The notes: generated from the sequence alone by a model not told the origin. DNA of 64,000 nt from Streptomyces sp. G-G2 (GCF_030063135.1 NZ_JASISO010000006.1:177137-241136); one strand, 5' to 3'. Positions 1 through 11,013 are shown, numbered from the stretch's first letter. Numbers and translations are program-made.

Positions 1-836
1 GCCGCGTTGATCTCCTCGGCCAGCGCGTGCACCGCGCGCACCCCGTCCGCGATCAGCGGCAGGGGGACGCCCTGCGAGCCGGAGTGGGTGTGCAGGCGGG
101 TGATCCAGGGGCGCTCGACGCAGGCGCGCACCAGCCACGCGCGCGCTCCCTCGTCGCGCAGCGCGAACCCGAACTTCGAGGTGGCGGTGGCGGTGGAGAG
201 GGCCTCGATGGAGCCCGCGCCGGTCTGCGGGTTCACCCGCAGGCCCACCGGGGAGCGGGCCGGGCCCGGGGCCGCGGCGATCAGGGCGTCGAGGCGGGCC
301 AGCTCCTGGGGGTTGTCGGCGTTGAGGGCGACGCCGTGGGCCAGCGCCTCGCGCAGCTCGGCGGTGGTCTTGGCGGGGGAGTCCAGCACGGTCCGGCCGG
401 GGCCGACTCCGGCGGCCCGGCCCAGGGCCAGTTCCCCGGGGCTGGCCACCTCGCAGCCGAGGCCCGCGTCCGCGAGCAGCCGCAGCACCGGGACCAGTGG
501 GCAGGCCTTGACGGCGAAGGCGTGCAGCACCGGGGTCCCCGGGGGCAGGGCGTGCGCGAAGGCGCTGGTCAGGGCGGCGGCGGAGGCCCGGATCCCGGCG
601 GTGTCCAGCAGGCAGACCAGGGGCTCGTCCGCCTCGCCCGGTCCCACCAGCCCCTGCTCGACCGCGGCCCGTACGGCCTGGTCGCGGCGGGTACGGGCGC
701 CTTCCGCGGCCGCCTCGGCGGCCACCACCGCCGCCGTACCGCCCGCCGGGCCCCGCGCCGTACCGCCCGCTGGATCCCGCGCCGTACCGCCCGCCGGGCC
801 CCGCGCGGTACCGCCCGTCGTCCTGTCCGCCGTCAT
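1..836 (-). CDS. PLP-dependent fold-III decarboxylase (diaminopimelate decarboxylase-like), C-terminus off window
   Basis: An open minus-strand frame runs from an ATG at 836 to the window edge, giving 278 residues without a stop. It has the N-terminal barrel motifs of the LysA/ornithine decarboxylase group: AFAVKAC with the PLP lysine at about residue 110, CEVASPGEL, RVNPQTGAGS, TSKFGF and HTHSGSQ. The family makes an external aldimine with an amino acid and decarboxylates it. The lysine is followed by Ala-Cys rather than the usual Ala-Asn, so I would not call it canonical lysA. The first 34 residues are an odd TARGPAGG repeat, so the true start could lie inside, near the VVAAEAAAEG stretch. 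It is divergent from hutU. The substrate cannot be deduced. Confidence 0.75.
   Translation of the reverse strand, partial: MTADRTTGGTARGPAGGTARDPAGGTARGPAGGTAAVVAAEAAAEGARTRRDQAVRAAVEQGLVGPGEADEPLVCLLDTAGIRASAAALTSAFAHALPPGTPVLHAFAVKACPLVPVLRLLADAGLGCEVASPGELALGRAAGVGPGRTVLDSPAKTTAELREALAHGVALNADNPQELARLDALIAAAPGPARSPVGLRVNPQTGAGSIEALSTATATSKFGFALRDEGARAWLVRACVERPWITRLHTHSGSQGVPLPLIADGVRAVHALAEEINA
733..817. repeat. 24-bp tandem repeat, about 3.5 copies
   Basis: Three copies of a 24-base unit start at 733, 757 and 781, and a partial fourth starts at 805. Units one and three are identical and the middle unit differs at two bases. Read on the minus strand it encodes TARGPAGG repeats at the N-terminus of the decarboxylase. 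The 24-base period preserves the frame. Confidence 0.9.
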
Positions 837-875
837 GTTCGTCAGCCAACCATCACCACGACTCGCCCGCAGCTG

Positions 876-893
876 TTGACTGAACCTATTCAG
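876..893 (+). promoter_or_regulatory. Possible hutU promoter -35 and small inverted repeat
   Basis: TTGACT at 876-881 could be a -35 element. It overlaps an inverted repeat, CTGAA (880-884) and TTCAG (889-893) separated by CCTA. No convincing -10 hexamer is seen. The site lies 48 bases before the hutU ATG in the divergent gap, so it may be the control point for histidine catabolism. Confidence 0.3.
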
Positions 894-940
894 CGCGCAA
901 GTATGTGAATGGATTGACCAACATCGGAGGAGGCACCGCC

Positions 941-2598
<1,658 letters not shown>

Positions 2599-2602
<4 letters not shown>

Positions 2603-3879
2603 GCCAGGCTCCCGAGGCGCAGGCTCCGGGGGCACCGGCTCCCGGGGCGCCCGCCGCCCGGGCCGCGGGCGCCGCCTCCTTCCACACCCTGTGGAACGAG
2701 CTGGCGCCCGTCGGCCGGGACCAGGGGAGCGGCGGCTACCGCCGCTACGCCTGGACCGGTGCCGACGCCGACTGCCGGACCTGGTTCCAGGAGCAGGCGC
2801 AGGCCCGCGGCCTGGCGTACGAGACCGACCGCAACGGCAACCAGTGGGCCTGGCTCGGCGACCCCCTCGCGGGGGACGCCGTCGTCACCGGCTCCCACCT
2901 GGACTCCGTACCCGACGGCGGGGCCTTCGACGGCCCCCTCGGGGTGGTGTCCTCCTTCGCGGCCCTGGACGAACTCCGGGCCCGGGGAGCGGAGTTCACC
3001 AGGCCGCTGGCCATCACCAACTTCGGTGACGAGGAGGGCGCCCGCTTCGGGCTGGCCTGCGTCGGCTCCCGGCTCACCGCCGGACAGCTGACCAAGGAGA
3101 AGGCGTACGCACTCCGCGACGCGGACGGCATCAGCCTGCCCCGCGCCATGGAGAACGCCGGATACGACCCCGAGACCATCGGGGCCGACCCCGAACGCCT
3201 CGCCCGGATCGGCGCCTTCGTCGAACTCCACGTCGAGCAGGGCCGCGCCCTGGACCTGTCCGGCGACCGGGTCGGCCTCGCCTCCGCGATCTGGCCGCAC
3301 GGCCGCTGGCGCTTCGACTTCCGCGGCGAGGCCAACCACGCGGGCACCACCCGCCTGGTGGACCGGCGCGACCCGATGCTCACCTACGCGGCGACCGTAC
3401 TGGCCGCCCGCACCGAGGCCGCCCTCGCCGGGGCCGTCGCCACCTTCGGCAAGATCGCGGTCGAGCCCAACGGGGTCAACGCCATCCCCTCGCTGGTCCG
3501 CGGCTGGCTCGACTCCCGCGCCCCCGACCAGGCCGCTCTCGACACCGTGGTCACGGCCATCGAGAAGGCCGCCCGGGAGCGCGCCGACATCGAGGGCATC
3601 GACCTGAGCGTGGTCCGGGAGTCCTTCACCCCGGTCATCGAGTTCGAGCACGCCCTGCGTGACGAGCTGAACCGGATCCTGGGCGGGGCCCTCCCCGTCC
3701 TCGGTACGGGTGCGGGACACGACGCCGGAATCCTCTCCGGATCGGTCCCGACCGCGATGCTGTTCGTACGCAATCCCACCGGCGTCTCCCACTCCCCGGC
3801 CGAGTACGCCGCCGAGGACGACTGCGTCGCCGGAGTCCTCGCCCTCGCCGACGTCCTGGAAGGCCTCGCATGCAGTTGA
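2599..3879 (+). CDS. M20-family amidohydrolase (allantoate/N-carbamoyl amino acid hydrolase type) of the hut operon
   Basis: A 426-residue M20 metallopeptidase-fold amidohydrolase of the HyuC/AllC group. Dinuclear metal ligands are readable: TGSHLDS (His100), AFDGPLGV (Asp111), GDEEG (Glu145-Glu146), ELHVEQG (His211) and GVSHSP (His398). The GTG start overlaps the hutU stop and has GGGAGGG before it. The end overlaps hutF by 10 bases, so all three genes are translationally coupled. Family members hydrolyse allantoate or N-carbamoyl amino acids. Its position suggests the missing hut step, N-formylglutamate to glutamate plus formate, since no hutG is present; that role is inference. The first 25 residues are Ala/Pro-rich and probably dispensable. 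Confidence 0.85.
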
Positions 3880-5234
3880 AGGGGCACGTGCTGACCGCGC
3901 AGCAGACGACGTACTGGCTGGAACACGCCTGGCTCGGCACCCACGTCGAGCCGGGCGTCGCCCTGGACGTCCGGGACGGCCGGATCGCCGCCCTGCGCAC
4001 CGAGGTGCCCGCCCCGCCCCCCGGCGCCGAAGTACTGCGCGGCCTGACCCTGCCGGGCCTCGCCAACGCGCACAGCCACGCCTTCCACCGGGCCCTGCGC
4101 GGCACCGTCCAGGTCGGCAGCGGCACCTTCTGGACCTGGCGCGACTTCATGTACAAGGTCGCCCAGAACCTCACCCCCGACTCCTACTTCGCCCTCGCCC
4201 GCGCCGTGTACGCGGAGATGGCGCTGGCCGGGATCACCGCCGTGGGGGAGTTCCACTACGTCCACCACGCGCCCGGCGGCACGCCCTACGCGGACCCCAA
4301 CGCCATGGGAGAGGCCCTCATCGAGGCCGCCGCCGCGGCGGGCATCCGCATCACCCTGCTCGACACGGCCTACCTCTCCTCCGGCTTCGGCAAGGCTCCC
4401 GAACCGCACCAGCTGCGCTTCTCCGACGGCGCCGCCGACGCCTGGGCCGAACGGGCCGCCGCCCTCAAGCCCCGCGAACACGCCCTGATCGGAGCGGCGG
4501 TGCACTCCGTGCGCGCCGTTCCCGCCGACCAGCTGGCCACCGTCGCCGCCTGGGCCGCCGAGCGCCGGGCCCCGCTGCACGTGCACCTCTCCGAGCAGAC
4601 CGCCGAGAACGACGCCTGCCGGGCGGCGCACGGGCGCACGCCCACCCAGCTGCTCGCCGACCACGGCGTCCTGGGCCCGCGCACCACCGGGGTCCACAAC
4701 ACGCACCTCACCGACGGGGACATCGCCCTCCTCGGCGGCACCTCCACCGGCACCTGCATGTGCCCCACCACCGAACGCGACCTCGCCGACGGCATCGGCC
4801 CGGCCACCCGGCTCCAGCACGCGGGCAGCCCGCTGTCCCTGGGCAGCGACAGCCACGCCGTCATCGACCTGCTCGAAGAGGCCCGCGCGATGGAGCTGAA
4901 CGAGCGCCTGCGCAGCCGGACCCGGGGCCACTGGACGGCGAACGCGCTGCTGACCGCCGCCACCGGGGACGGCCACGCCGCCCTCGGCTGGAGCGAGGCG
5001 GGCCGGCTGGAGCGGGGCGCGCTCGCGGACTTCACCACGGTCGCGCTGGACTCCGTACGGACGGCGGGGACGCTGCCGCGGCTCGGCGCCGAGACGGCCG
5101 TGTTCGCGGCCTCCGCCGCCGACGTCCGCCATACGGTGGTGGGCGGTCGCCACATCGTCCGCGACGGTGCCCACGCCTTGGTCGGGGACGTCCCGTCCGC
5201 CCTGGCCGAGTCCATCGCGGCCCTGCGCGCCTAA
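3870..5234 (+). CDS. hutF: Formimidoylglutamate deiminase
   Basis: An amidohydrolase-superfamily enzyme of 454 residues that converts N-formimidoyl-L-glutamate to N-formyl-L-glutamate and ammonia. The metal site is seen as NAHSHAFHR (His68, His70), HVHLSEQ (His237, His239), a HNTHL histidine and SDSHA (Asp327). The ATG lies inside the end of the upstream gene (10-base overlap), implying coupled translation. The length matches the HutF family (about 450), and FWTWRDFMY and EFHYVHH are typical of it. With hutI it sets the five-step hut route via formylglutamate used by actinomycetes and pseudomonads. Confidence 0.93.
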   Translation: MQLKGHVLTAQQTTYWLEHAWLGTHVEPGVALDVRDGRIAALRTEVPAPPPGAEVLRGLTLPGLANAHSHAFHRALRGTVQVGSGTFWTWRDFMYKVAQNLTPDSYFALARAVYAEMALAGITAVGEFHYVHHAPGGTPYADPNAMGEALIEAAAAAGIRITLLDTAYLSSGFGKAPEPHQLRFSDGAADAWAERAAALKPREHALIGAAVHSVRAVPADQLATVAAWAAERRAPLHVHLSEQTAENDACRAAHGRTPTQLLADHGVLGPRTTGVHNTHLTDGDIALLGGTSTGTCMCPTTERDLADGIGPATRLQHAGSPLSLGSDSHAVIDLLEEARAMELNERLRSRTRGHWTANALLTAATGDGHAALGWSEAGRLERGALADFTTVALDSVRTAGTLPRLGAETAVFAASAADVRHTVVGGRHIVRDGAHALVGDVPSALAESIAALRA

Positions 5235-5274
5235 TCACACCGCGGCTCCGCCCCGTGCTCTCCGAGAGGAACCC

Positions 5275-6453
5275 GTGACCACCACCGTCATCACCCACAT
5301 CGGCAGCCTCGTCACCAACGACCCCGCACAGGGCGACGGCACCCCCCTCGGCCTGATCGAGAACGCCGCCGTCGTCATCGAGGACGACAAGGTCGCCTGG
5401 GTCGGCCCCGCCGCCGACGCCCCCGCCGCCGACACCGCGTTCGACGCGACCGGCCGCGCCGTGATCCCCGGCTTCGTCGACTCCCACTCGCACCTGGTCT
5501 TCGCGGGCGACCGCACCGCCGAGTTCAACGCCCGGATGTCCGGCCGCGGCTACTCCGCCGGAGGCATCCGCACCACCGTCGCCGCCACCCGCGCCGCCTC
5601 CGACGCCGAGCTGGAGGCGAACCTGGTGCGCCACCTCGACGAGGCCCGCCGTCAGGGCACCACCACCTTCGAGACCAAGTCCGGCTACGGCCTCACCGTC
5701 GAGGACGAGGCCCGCGCCCTGCGCATCGCCGCCGCGCACACCGAGGAGGTCACCTACCTCGGCGCGCACATCGTCTCCCCGGACTACGCGGATGACCCGG
5801 CCGCCTACGTGTCCCTGGTCACCGGCGAGATGCTGGCCGCCTGCGCCCCGTACGCCCGCTGGGTGGACGTCTTCTGCGAGAAGGGCGCCTTCGACGGGGA
5901 CCAGGCCCGCGCCGTCCTCACGGCGGGCGCCGCCGCCGGGCTGATCCCGCGCGTCCACGCCAACCAGCTCTCCCACGGTCCCGGCGTCCAGCTCGCCGTG
6001 GAGCTGGAGGCGGCCTCCGCCGACCACTGCACCCACCTCACGGACGCCGACGTGGACGCGCTCGGCCAGGCCGCCGCGACCACGGTCGCGACCCTGCTGC
6101 CGGGCGCCGAGTTCTCCACCCGTGCCCAGTGGCCCGACGCCCGGCGGCTGTTGAACGCGGGCGCCACGGTCGCGCTCTCCACCGACTGCAACCCCGGTTC
6201 CTCCTACACGAGTTCGATGCCCTTCTGCATCGCCCTCGCCGTCCGGGACATGGGCATGACCCCCGACGAGGCCCTGTGGTCCGCCACCGCGGGCGGTGCC
6301 CGCGCCCTGCGGCGCACCGACATCGGCACGCTCACGCCCGGCGCGCGCGCCGATCTGGCCGTCCTGGACGCCCCGAGCCACGTCCACCTGGCCTACCGGC
6401 CCGGTGTTCCCCTCGTTTCGGCCGTGTGGCAGCGGGGTGTCCGGGCCTCCTGA
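5275..6453 (+). CDS. hutI: Imidazolonepropionase
   Basis: Opens the imidazolone ring of 4-imidazolone-5-propionate to give N-formimidoylglutamate. The 392-residue protein has the amidohydrolase fold: [16 protein letters not shown] with His71 and His73, [17 protein letters not shown] and [11 protein letters not shown] with the metal Asp304. The GTG at 5275 follows GAGAGGA. The 40-base gap after hutF has no terminator, so it is the last gene of the hut operon. A small hairpin at 6482-6499 may end the transcript. Confidence 0.95.
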   Translation: MTTTVITHIGSLVTNDPAQGDGTPLGLIENAAVVIEDDKVAWVGPAADAPAADTAFDATGRAVIPGFVDSHSHLVFAGDRTAEFNARMSGRGYSAGGIRTTVAATRAASDAELEANLVRHLDEARRQGTTTFETKSGYGLTVEDEARALRIAAAHTEEVTYLGAHIVSPDYADDPAAYVSLVTGEMLAACAPYARWVDVFCEKGAFDGDQARAVLTAGAAAGLIPRVHANQLSHGPGVQLAVELEAASADHCTHLTDADVDALGQAAATTVATLLPGAEFSTRAQWPDARRLLNAGATVALSTDCNPGSSYTSSMPFCIALAVRDMGMTPDEALWSATAGGARALRRTDIGTLTPGARADLAVLDAPSHVHLAYRPGVPLVSAVWQRGVRAS

Positions 6454-6481
6454 TACCGGGGGGCCCTTGTCTCTTCCCTCC

Positions 6482-6499
6482 GTACGCCCCCCGGCGTAC
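6482..6499 (+). terminator. Small hairpin after hutI
   Basis: GTACGCC (6482-6488) and GGCGTAC (6493-6499) form a perfect 7-base stem with a CCCC loop. It lies 28 bases after the hutI stop and is followed by a short ACTTTG. It is weak compared with other terminators in the window. Confidence 0.4.
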
Positions 6500-6563
6500 T
6501 TTGAGCCACCAATCTGATGTGCCGTCAGTAACTTGTGGTTCCACGGTCGAGGGGAAGACGAAG

Positions 6564-7247
6564 GTGTCCCACCGGAAACGCTCCACCGCGCTCGCGCTCG
6601 CCACCGCGCTGGCCGGATCGGCGGTCCTGCTGGCCGCCCCGGCCGCGCAGGCCGATGTGGTCGACGTCAAGTACGACTGCCAGACCCCGATCGGTCCCAA
6701 ATCGGCGGTCTCGCCCATCGACATCAAGGCCGTCAAGGAGGGCGACGGCTACAAACTCACGATGTCCTTCCAAAAGGGCGTCTCCTCCAGCCCCATCGAA
6801 CTCGGCCCGGGCGCCATGGTGCCCAGCGCCGTCATCGTGGTCGCCGGGGCCGAGACGGCCAGCGTGCCCGTCTCGGGGCCGCCCAACGCCGCGGCGGCCC
6901 CCGCCAACACCCCGATCAAGATCTCCGACCTCTCGGGCACCTACACCCCGAAGAAGAGCGGCAAGGTCACCTTCACCGCGGGCGTCCTGACCATCAAGGC
7001 GATGGGCACCACGACCACCTGCGAGACCGGCAACAGCCCCAAGCCGGCCCTGGAGATGGACGTGGCCGCCGCCGCGGGCGCCCCCAAGGCCCCCGCCACG
7101 GGCGGTTCCACCGGCGGCGACACCCTGCCGCAGACCGGTCCCGCCGACTCCGCGATCGCCCTCGGCACCCTGGGCGCGACCGTGCTGCTCTCCGGGGCCG
7201 CCGGAGTGCTCTGGCTGACCCGGCGCGGCCAGCGGGCCCGGTCCTGA
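6564..7247 (+). CDS. Secreted surface protein with LPQTG sortase signal
   Basis: A 227-residue protein with a signal peptide (KRSTALALATALAGSAVLLAAPAAQA, written here only as a type: basic start, hydrophobic core, AQA cleavage site near residue 30). One compact domain of about 125 residues follows, starting YDCQTPIG and containing LSGTYTPKKSGKVTF and a second Cys near the end. A Gly/Thr linker, LPQTG, a hydrophobic segment and a RRGQRARS tail complete a sortase cell-wall sorting signal. The domain closely resembles the C-terminal domain of the LAQTG protein three genes on. The start is GTG at 6564 with GGGGAAG upstream. It is the first gene of a four-gene surface operon; the function is unknown. 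Confidence 0.85.
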   Translation: MSHRKRSTALALATALAGSAVLLAAPAAQADVVDVKYDCQTPIGPKSAVSPIDIKAVKEGDGYKLTMSFQKGVSSSPIELGPGAMVPSAVIVVAGAETASVPVSGPPNAAAAPANTPIKISDLSGTYTPKKSGKVTFTAGVLTIKAMGTTTTCETGNSPKPALEMDVAAAAGAPKAPATGGSTGGDTLPQTGPADSAIALGTLGATVLLSGAAGVLWLTRRGQRARS

Positions 7248-7264
7248 ACGGAGCGGCCCCGGCG

Positions 7265-8332
7265 ATGCCCGTGCTCCGTGACCGTGACCACACCCCCCGG
7301 GGCCACCGCCCGCCCCGGGGCCACCGCCCGCCCTGCGGCCCGCGCGCGGCCGCGCTGTTCGGGGCCCTCCTCGGCGCGGTCCTGCTCGCCGCGGCCCCGC
7401 CCCGCGCCGCCGCGGCGCGGGCGGCGGACCCCGGCTGGACCGCCGAACCCGCCACCGGAGCGGGCGTCCGCCCCGGTGGCGCCCGCCCGTACTTCTACCT
7501 GGAAGGGATCCCCGGCACCGTGCTGGAGGACCGGCTGGCCCTGGCCAACCCCACCGACCGGGAGCACACCGTGACCCTGCGCGGGGCCGACGCCTACAAC
7601 GCGGACGGCGGCGCCCTCGCGGTCCGCCCGGCCGCGGAGTCCACCGCGGCCGGGTCCTGGATCAGCTTCGGCGCGGGCGCCACGGTGAAGGTCCCGCCGC
7701 ACACCCGCGCCGTGGTCCCCTTCACCGTCACCGTGCCGCCCGCCGCGGTTCCCGGCGACCACCCCGTCGCCGTCGTCGCCACCGAATCCGGTCACGAGGC
7801 GGGCGTACGGGTCCACTTGCGGGTCAGCGGTCCCATGCTGGCCGCCCTCACCGTCGAGCGTGCCTCGGTCAGCGGCCGGGGCCGGGCCGCCGTCATCCAC
7901 TACACCCTGGTCAACCGGGGCAACGTGGCCCTCGCGCCCGACCTGTCGGTGGGCGCCGAGGGCCTGTTCGGTGCGCTGCCCGTCCCGGCGAAGCACCCCC
8001 TGCCGGTGGAACTGCTGCCCGGTCAGCGCGTCGAGCTGAACGAACCCTGGCCCGGCGCCCCGGACGCCGACGACGTCGGCCTCACCCTCACGGTCACCGC
8101 CCCCGGCGGCGCGCACGCGACGGCCACCGCCTCCGCGCGGCTCGTCCCGTGGGGCCCCGCCGGCTGGGCGGGCGCCGGGCTGCTCGGCCTCGGCGCCGCC
8201 GCCCTGGTGGCCCGGCCGCGCGTACGGGCCCGGCGGGCCTCCCGCGCACCGTCGCCCACCGACCGGGCGGAGCCCACCGGAGCGGCCGAACCAGCCCCGA
8301 CGGAAGACGAGTTGACGGGAGCGTCCAGGTGA
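7265..8332 (+). CDS. WxL-interacting/DUF916-like membrane-anchored surface protein
   Basis: A 355-residue protein with an Arg-rich N-terminus, a signal or anchor segment (about residues 30-48), an extracellular region of two beta-sandwich-like parts and a C-terminal membrane helix followed by a basic tail. The opening FYLEGIPGTVLEDRLALANPTDREHTVTL and the later VSGPMLA and YTLVNRGNVAL segments are the pattern of the DUF916/WxL-interacting peptidoglycan-binding family. The start is 18 bases after the previous stop, so the ATG at 7265 is reasonable, though a GTG at 7271 is also possible. In Firmicutes such proteins pair with WxL surface proteins; here the partners would be the neighbouring sortase-tagged proteins. 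Confidence 0.7.
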   Translation: MPVLRDRDHTPRGHRPPRGHRPPCGPRAAALFGALLGAVLLAAAPPRAAAARAADPGWTAEPATGAGVRPGGARPYFYLEGIPGTVLEDRLALANPTDREHTVTLRGADAYNADGGALAVRPAAESTAAGSWISFGAGATVKVPPHTRAVVPFTVTVPPAAVPGDHPVAVVATESGHEAGVRVHLRVSGPMLAALTVERASVSGRGRAAVIHYTLVNRGNVALAPDLSVGAEGLFGALPVPAKHPLPVELLPGQRVELNEPWPGAPDADDVGLTLTVTAPGGAHATATASARLVPWGPAGWAGAGLLGLGAAALVARPRVRARRASRAPSPTDRAEPTGAAEPAPTEDELTGASR

Positions 8333-9543
8333 GCGCGCACTACGATCCGCACCCCGCGTCCGCCCGGGCCCGGCGCGGGCGGCTGCCCGCCGGGCTGCTC
8401 GGGCTCGCCGCCGCCGCGCTGGGAGCCGTACTCGTGCTGCTGGCCCTGGCGCCCGTACCGGCCTGGTCGGCGGCGCGGGACGACGGCAAGCCCGTCGCCG
8501 CGCTCTCCCTCCAGGAGGTCGCCAAGGGCACCGAGGTCACCGTCACCGGTACCGGCTGGCGGCCCAAGACCCTGGTGATGGTGCTGGTCTGCGGCCAGAA
8601 CATGATCGGCGGCACCAACAGCTGCGCCAACGCCGACGGCACCGCCGTCTCCGTCGACGCGTCGGGCCGTTTCGCCGCCCAGTTGCCGGTGGTGGGACCG
8701 CCCAAGCCCTGTCCCTGTGTGGTCGACGTGGCCTCCGTCAACGGGGACCAGTCCAATGTGGCCCTCCCCGTCAAGATCACCGACCACCCGGTGGCGGAAC
8801 TGCCCGCCGAGTCCGGCACGGGCCGCCTCGCCGTCCTCACCGGGGTGCGGCTGGAGGGCGACGACGGCGTACTGACCTGGTTCGGCGCTCCGCCCGCACG
8901 GACCTTCGTCGTCACCGTCGGCAACCTCGGCTCGGCCCCGGTCACCGACCCCGTCTTCCAGATCGGCACCGCCCACGGGGTGTTCGCGCCGACCTGGGAG
9001 GAGCACCAGTGGAAGGGCACGATCGCGCCCGGCCAGAAGGCGCGGGTCGCGATCGACGTCTCGCTGGGCGCGGGCGACTACGGCGACTACGCGCTCTCCC
9101 TCAAGTACGGCGAGAAGGTCCTGGCCACCCAGCCCTGGGGGGTGGACCGGCCGTACGGCGTCCTGCTGTTCTGGGTCCTGCTCTGCGTGGTGATCCCCGC
9201 CGGGATCTTCCGGATCGGCATGGCCGTCGTCGACCGGGTCCGCCCGCGCGTGCCCGGTACCGCCGGGCGCCACCGCGGCGCCGCGACCGCCGGAGCCGAG
9301 GCGGACCGGGACCCGGCGAACGCCGTCACCGCGCGGCTGCCGCGGATCCCGGCCGTACGCCGCCCCGCCGTACGCCGCCCGGGCGGCGGCCCGCTCCGGC
9401 CGCGGGCGGCCGAACCACCCGAGACCACCACGGCCGTACTGCCGTGGTTCACCCCGGACGGCACGGCCGCGCCGGGGGCAGCACCACCCGCACAGACATC
9501 CGCACCGTCAGAAGACCATCCGACAACGAAGGGACAGTCGTGA
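8329..9543 (+). CDS. Membrane-anchored extracellular Ig-like protein
   Basis: A 404-residue protein with an N-terminal membrane segment or signal (about 22-45), then an Ig-like region (VTVTGTGWRPKTLVMVLVCG, reading as a bacterial neocarzinostatin-type or big-domain strand pattern) holding a Cys cluster ending in PCPCVVD. A second beta domain (FVVTVGNLGSAPVTDPVF) follows, then a membrane helix around 275-298 and a disordered Pro/Arg-rich cytoplasmic tail with PAVRRPAVRRPG. The GTG overlaps the previous TGA and its own stop overlaps the next GTG, so the four genes are one translational unit. No enzyme motif is seen. It may be a membrane platform for the tagged surface proteins. Confidence 0.65.
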   Translation: MSAHYDPHPASARARRGRLPAGLLGLAAAALGAVLVLLALAPVPAWSAARDDGKPVAALSLQEVAKGTEVTVTGTGWRPKTLVMVLVCGQNMIGGTNSCANADGTAVSVDASGRFAAQLPVVGPPKPCPCVVDVASVNGDQSNVALPVKITDHPVAELPAESGTGRLAVLTGVRLEGDDGVLTWFGAPPARTFVVTVGNLGSAPVTDPVFQIGTAHGVFAPTWEEHQWKGTIAPGQKARVAIDVSLGAGDYGDYALSLKYGEKVLATQPWGVDRPYGVLLFWVLLCVVIPAGIFRIGMAVVDRVRPRVPGTAGRHRGAATAGAEADRDPANAVTARLPRIPAVRRPAVRRPGGGPLRPRAAEPPETTTAVLPWFTPDGTAAPGAAPPAQTSAPSEDHPTTKGQS

Positions 9544-10883
9544 AGACCCAACGGAGGATGAGCGCGGCCGGGGTCGCGCTGATGCTCGGCGGAGCGGGGA
9601 TCCTGCTGGCGGCGACCCCCGCCCAGGCCGCCGAGGTCACCTTCAAGACCGAGTGCATCCCGCCCGCGATCGCCAATCTCCCGCCCATCCAGGGCGAGAC
9701 GACCGTGGAGATCACGGCGCCCGCGACGGCCAAGGTCGGCGACACCGTCGACATCACCTGGAAGACGGTGAAGGCGGCCTCGAAGAACCCGGACCTGCTG
9801 GACCTGAACAAGGACGTCGTCCAGCCCAGCGGGAACCTCACCGTGGGCGGGGCGCAGAGCGGCGCCGTCGCGATGCAGGGCCCGCGCCAGAACCCGCCCA
9901 TCCCCAAGGGCGGCGCGATGGTGCTGCCGGAGATGAAGGGCAAGCTCACGATAGAGAAGGCGGGCGACATCACGCTCACGCCCGACAAGTACACGATCAA
10001 CGTCAACCAGATCATGACGACCGAGACCAAGTGCTCGCCCAAGGAGACGGTGAAGACCGGGGCGACGATCAAGGTCGGCGGTGGCGGCACCACGGGCGGT
10101 ACGACGACGGGCGGTACGACGACCACCGGCGGCGCGACCACCACGGGCGGTACGACCACCGGGGGCGCCACGACCACCGGCGGCGCGACCACGACCGGCG
10201 GCGCCACCACGGGCGGCGGCGCCACCACGGGCGGCAGCGGCGGCCAGACCGACTTCCCGGGCAAGCCCATCGAGGTCGCCTACGACTGCGGCGCGGTGGT
10301 CCCCGGCGGCATCAAGACCCCGGTCACCATCAGCGCCAAGAAGAACGGCGGCGCCTACGACCTCACCGTCAAGACGGCCAAGGGCGCCATGGCCAGCCCC
10401 ATGGCCCTGCCCGCCGGGGCCCTCAAGCCCTCGATGAACATCAAGCTCGGCGGCGCCGACAGCGGGACGGTCAAGGTCGCGGGCCCGGCCAACGCCGAGC
10501 CGATCCCGGACAAGGCCCCGGTCAGCCTGAGCGACATGACCGGCACCTACACCCCCGGCAAGACCGGCAAGGTGACGCTCAGCCCCGACCAGCTGACCAT
10601 CGACGTGACGATGGCCCCCGGCGCGACGCCCATCAACGTGCCCTGCAAGGCGACCAGCAGCGGTGTCTCGCTGGAGCTGGACACCGCGGCCCAGCCGGGT
10701 GGCTCCGGCACCTCGGGTTCGGCCAACGGCGGCGCGGCCGCGGCCGCGGGCGGCCTGGCCCAGACCGGCTCCTCCGACGACGGCGGCATCAAGGCCCTGG
10801 CGCTGGTCGCCGGGACCGTGGTGCTGCTCGGCGGCGCGGTCTTCACCTTCACCCCGTGGCGCCGCCTGCGCGGCACGAGGTAG
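9540..10883 (+). CDS. Surface protein with two related domains, Gly-Thr linker and LAQTG sortase signal
   Basis: A 447-residue secreted protein. It has a signal peptide ending AQA (about 1-30), a first domain (VTFKTECIP to TETKCSP), a Gly-Thr-rich linker (about residues 181-231), a second domain (VAYDCGAVVPG to VPCKATS) and a sorting signal LAQTG plus hydrophobic segment and RRLRGTR tail. Both domains share a Cys near the start, an SG-V-V-GP-N core, LSDMTGTYTP or equivalent, a DLTI-type strand and a final Cys, so they are paralogous to each other and to the 6564 protein. LAXTG is the preferred signal of class E sortases in Streptomyces. No sortase gene is nearby. The GTG start overlaps the previous stop. 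Confidence 0.8.
   Translation: MKTQRRMSAAGVALMLGGAGILLAATPAQAAEVTFKTECIPPAIANLPPIQGETTVEITAPATAKVGDTVDITWKTVKAASKNPDLLDLNKDVVQPSGNLTVGGAQSGAVAMQGPRQNPPIPKGGAMVLPEMKGKLTIEKAGDITLTPDKYTINVNQIMTTETKCSPKETVKTGATIKVGGGGTTGGTTTGGTTTTGGATTTGGTTTGGATTTGGATTTGGATTGGGATTGGSGGQTDFPGKPIEVAYDCGAVVPGGIKTPVTISAKKNGGAYDLTVKTAKGAMASPMALPAGALKPSMNIKLGGADSGTVKVAGPANAEPIPDKAPVSLSDMTGTYTPGKTGKVTLSPDQLTIDVTMAPGATPINVPCKATSSGVSLELDTAAQPGGSGTSGSANGGAAAAAGGLAQTGSSDDGGIKALALVAGTVVLLGGAVFTFTPWRRLRGTR
10089..10235 (+). repeat. Gly-Thr coding repeat
   Basis: Short in-frame repeats built on ACSACSGGCGGY encode TTGG and TTTGG blocks within the LAQTG protein. They form a flexible linker between its two folded domains. The nucleotide repetition is strong enough to make copy number variable between strains. 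Confidence 0.85.
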
Positions 10884-10955
10884 CGGCCCGAGGCAGCCAC
10901 CCGGGGCAGCGGCGCGAAGGAGCGCCACGAGGAGGCTCGTAGGCCAAGAACGGCG

Positions 10956-10991
10956 AACGGCCCGGCACACCTTCCGGTGTGCCGGGCCGTT
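10956..10991. terminator. Bidirectional terminator hairpin
   Basis: A perfect 16-base stem (10956-10971 with 10976-10991) closes on a TTCC tetraloop between two convergent genes. It can serve the surface operon and the transporter gene. As usual in high-GC actinomycetes there is no long T tract. Confidence 0.85.
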
Positions 10992-11013
10992 CCGTGCGCG
11001 TGGGGGGCGTGCG

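Noticed and set aside
10089..10235. CRISPR-like short repeats
   Set aside because: Repeats are in frame, lack unique spacers and encode a Gly-Thr linker in a surface protein.
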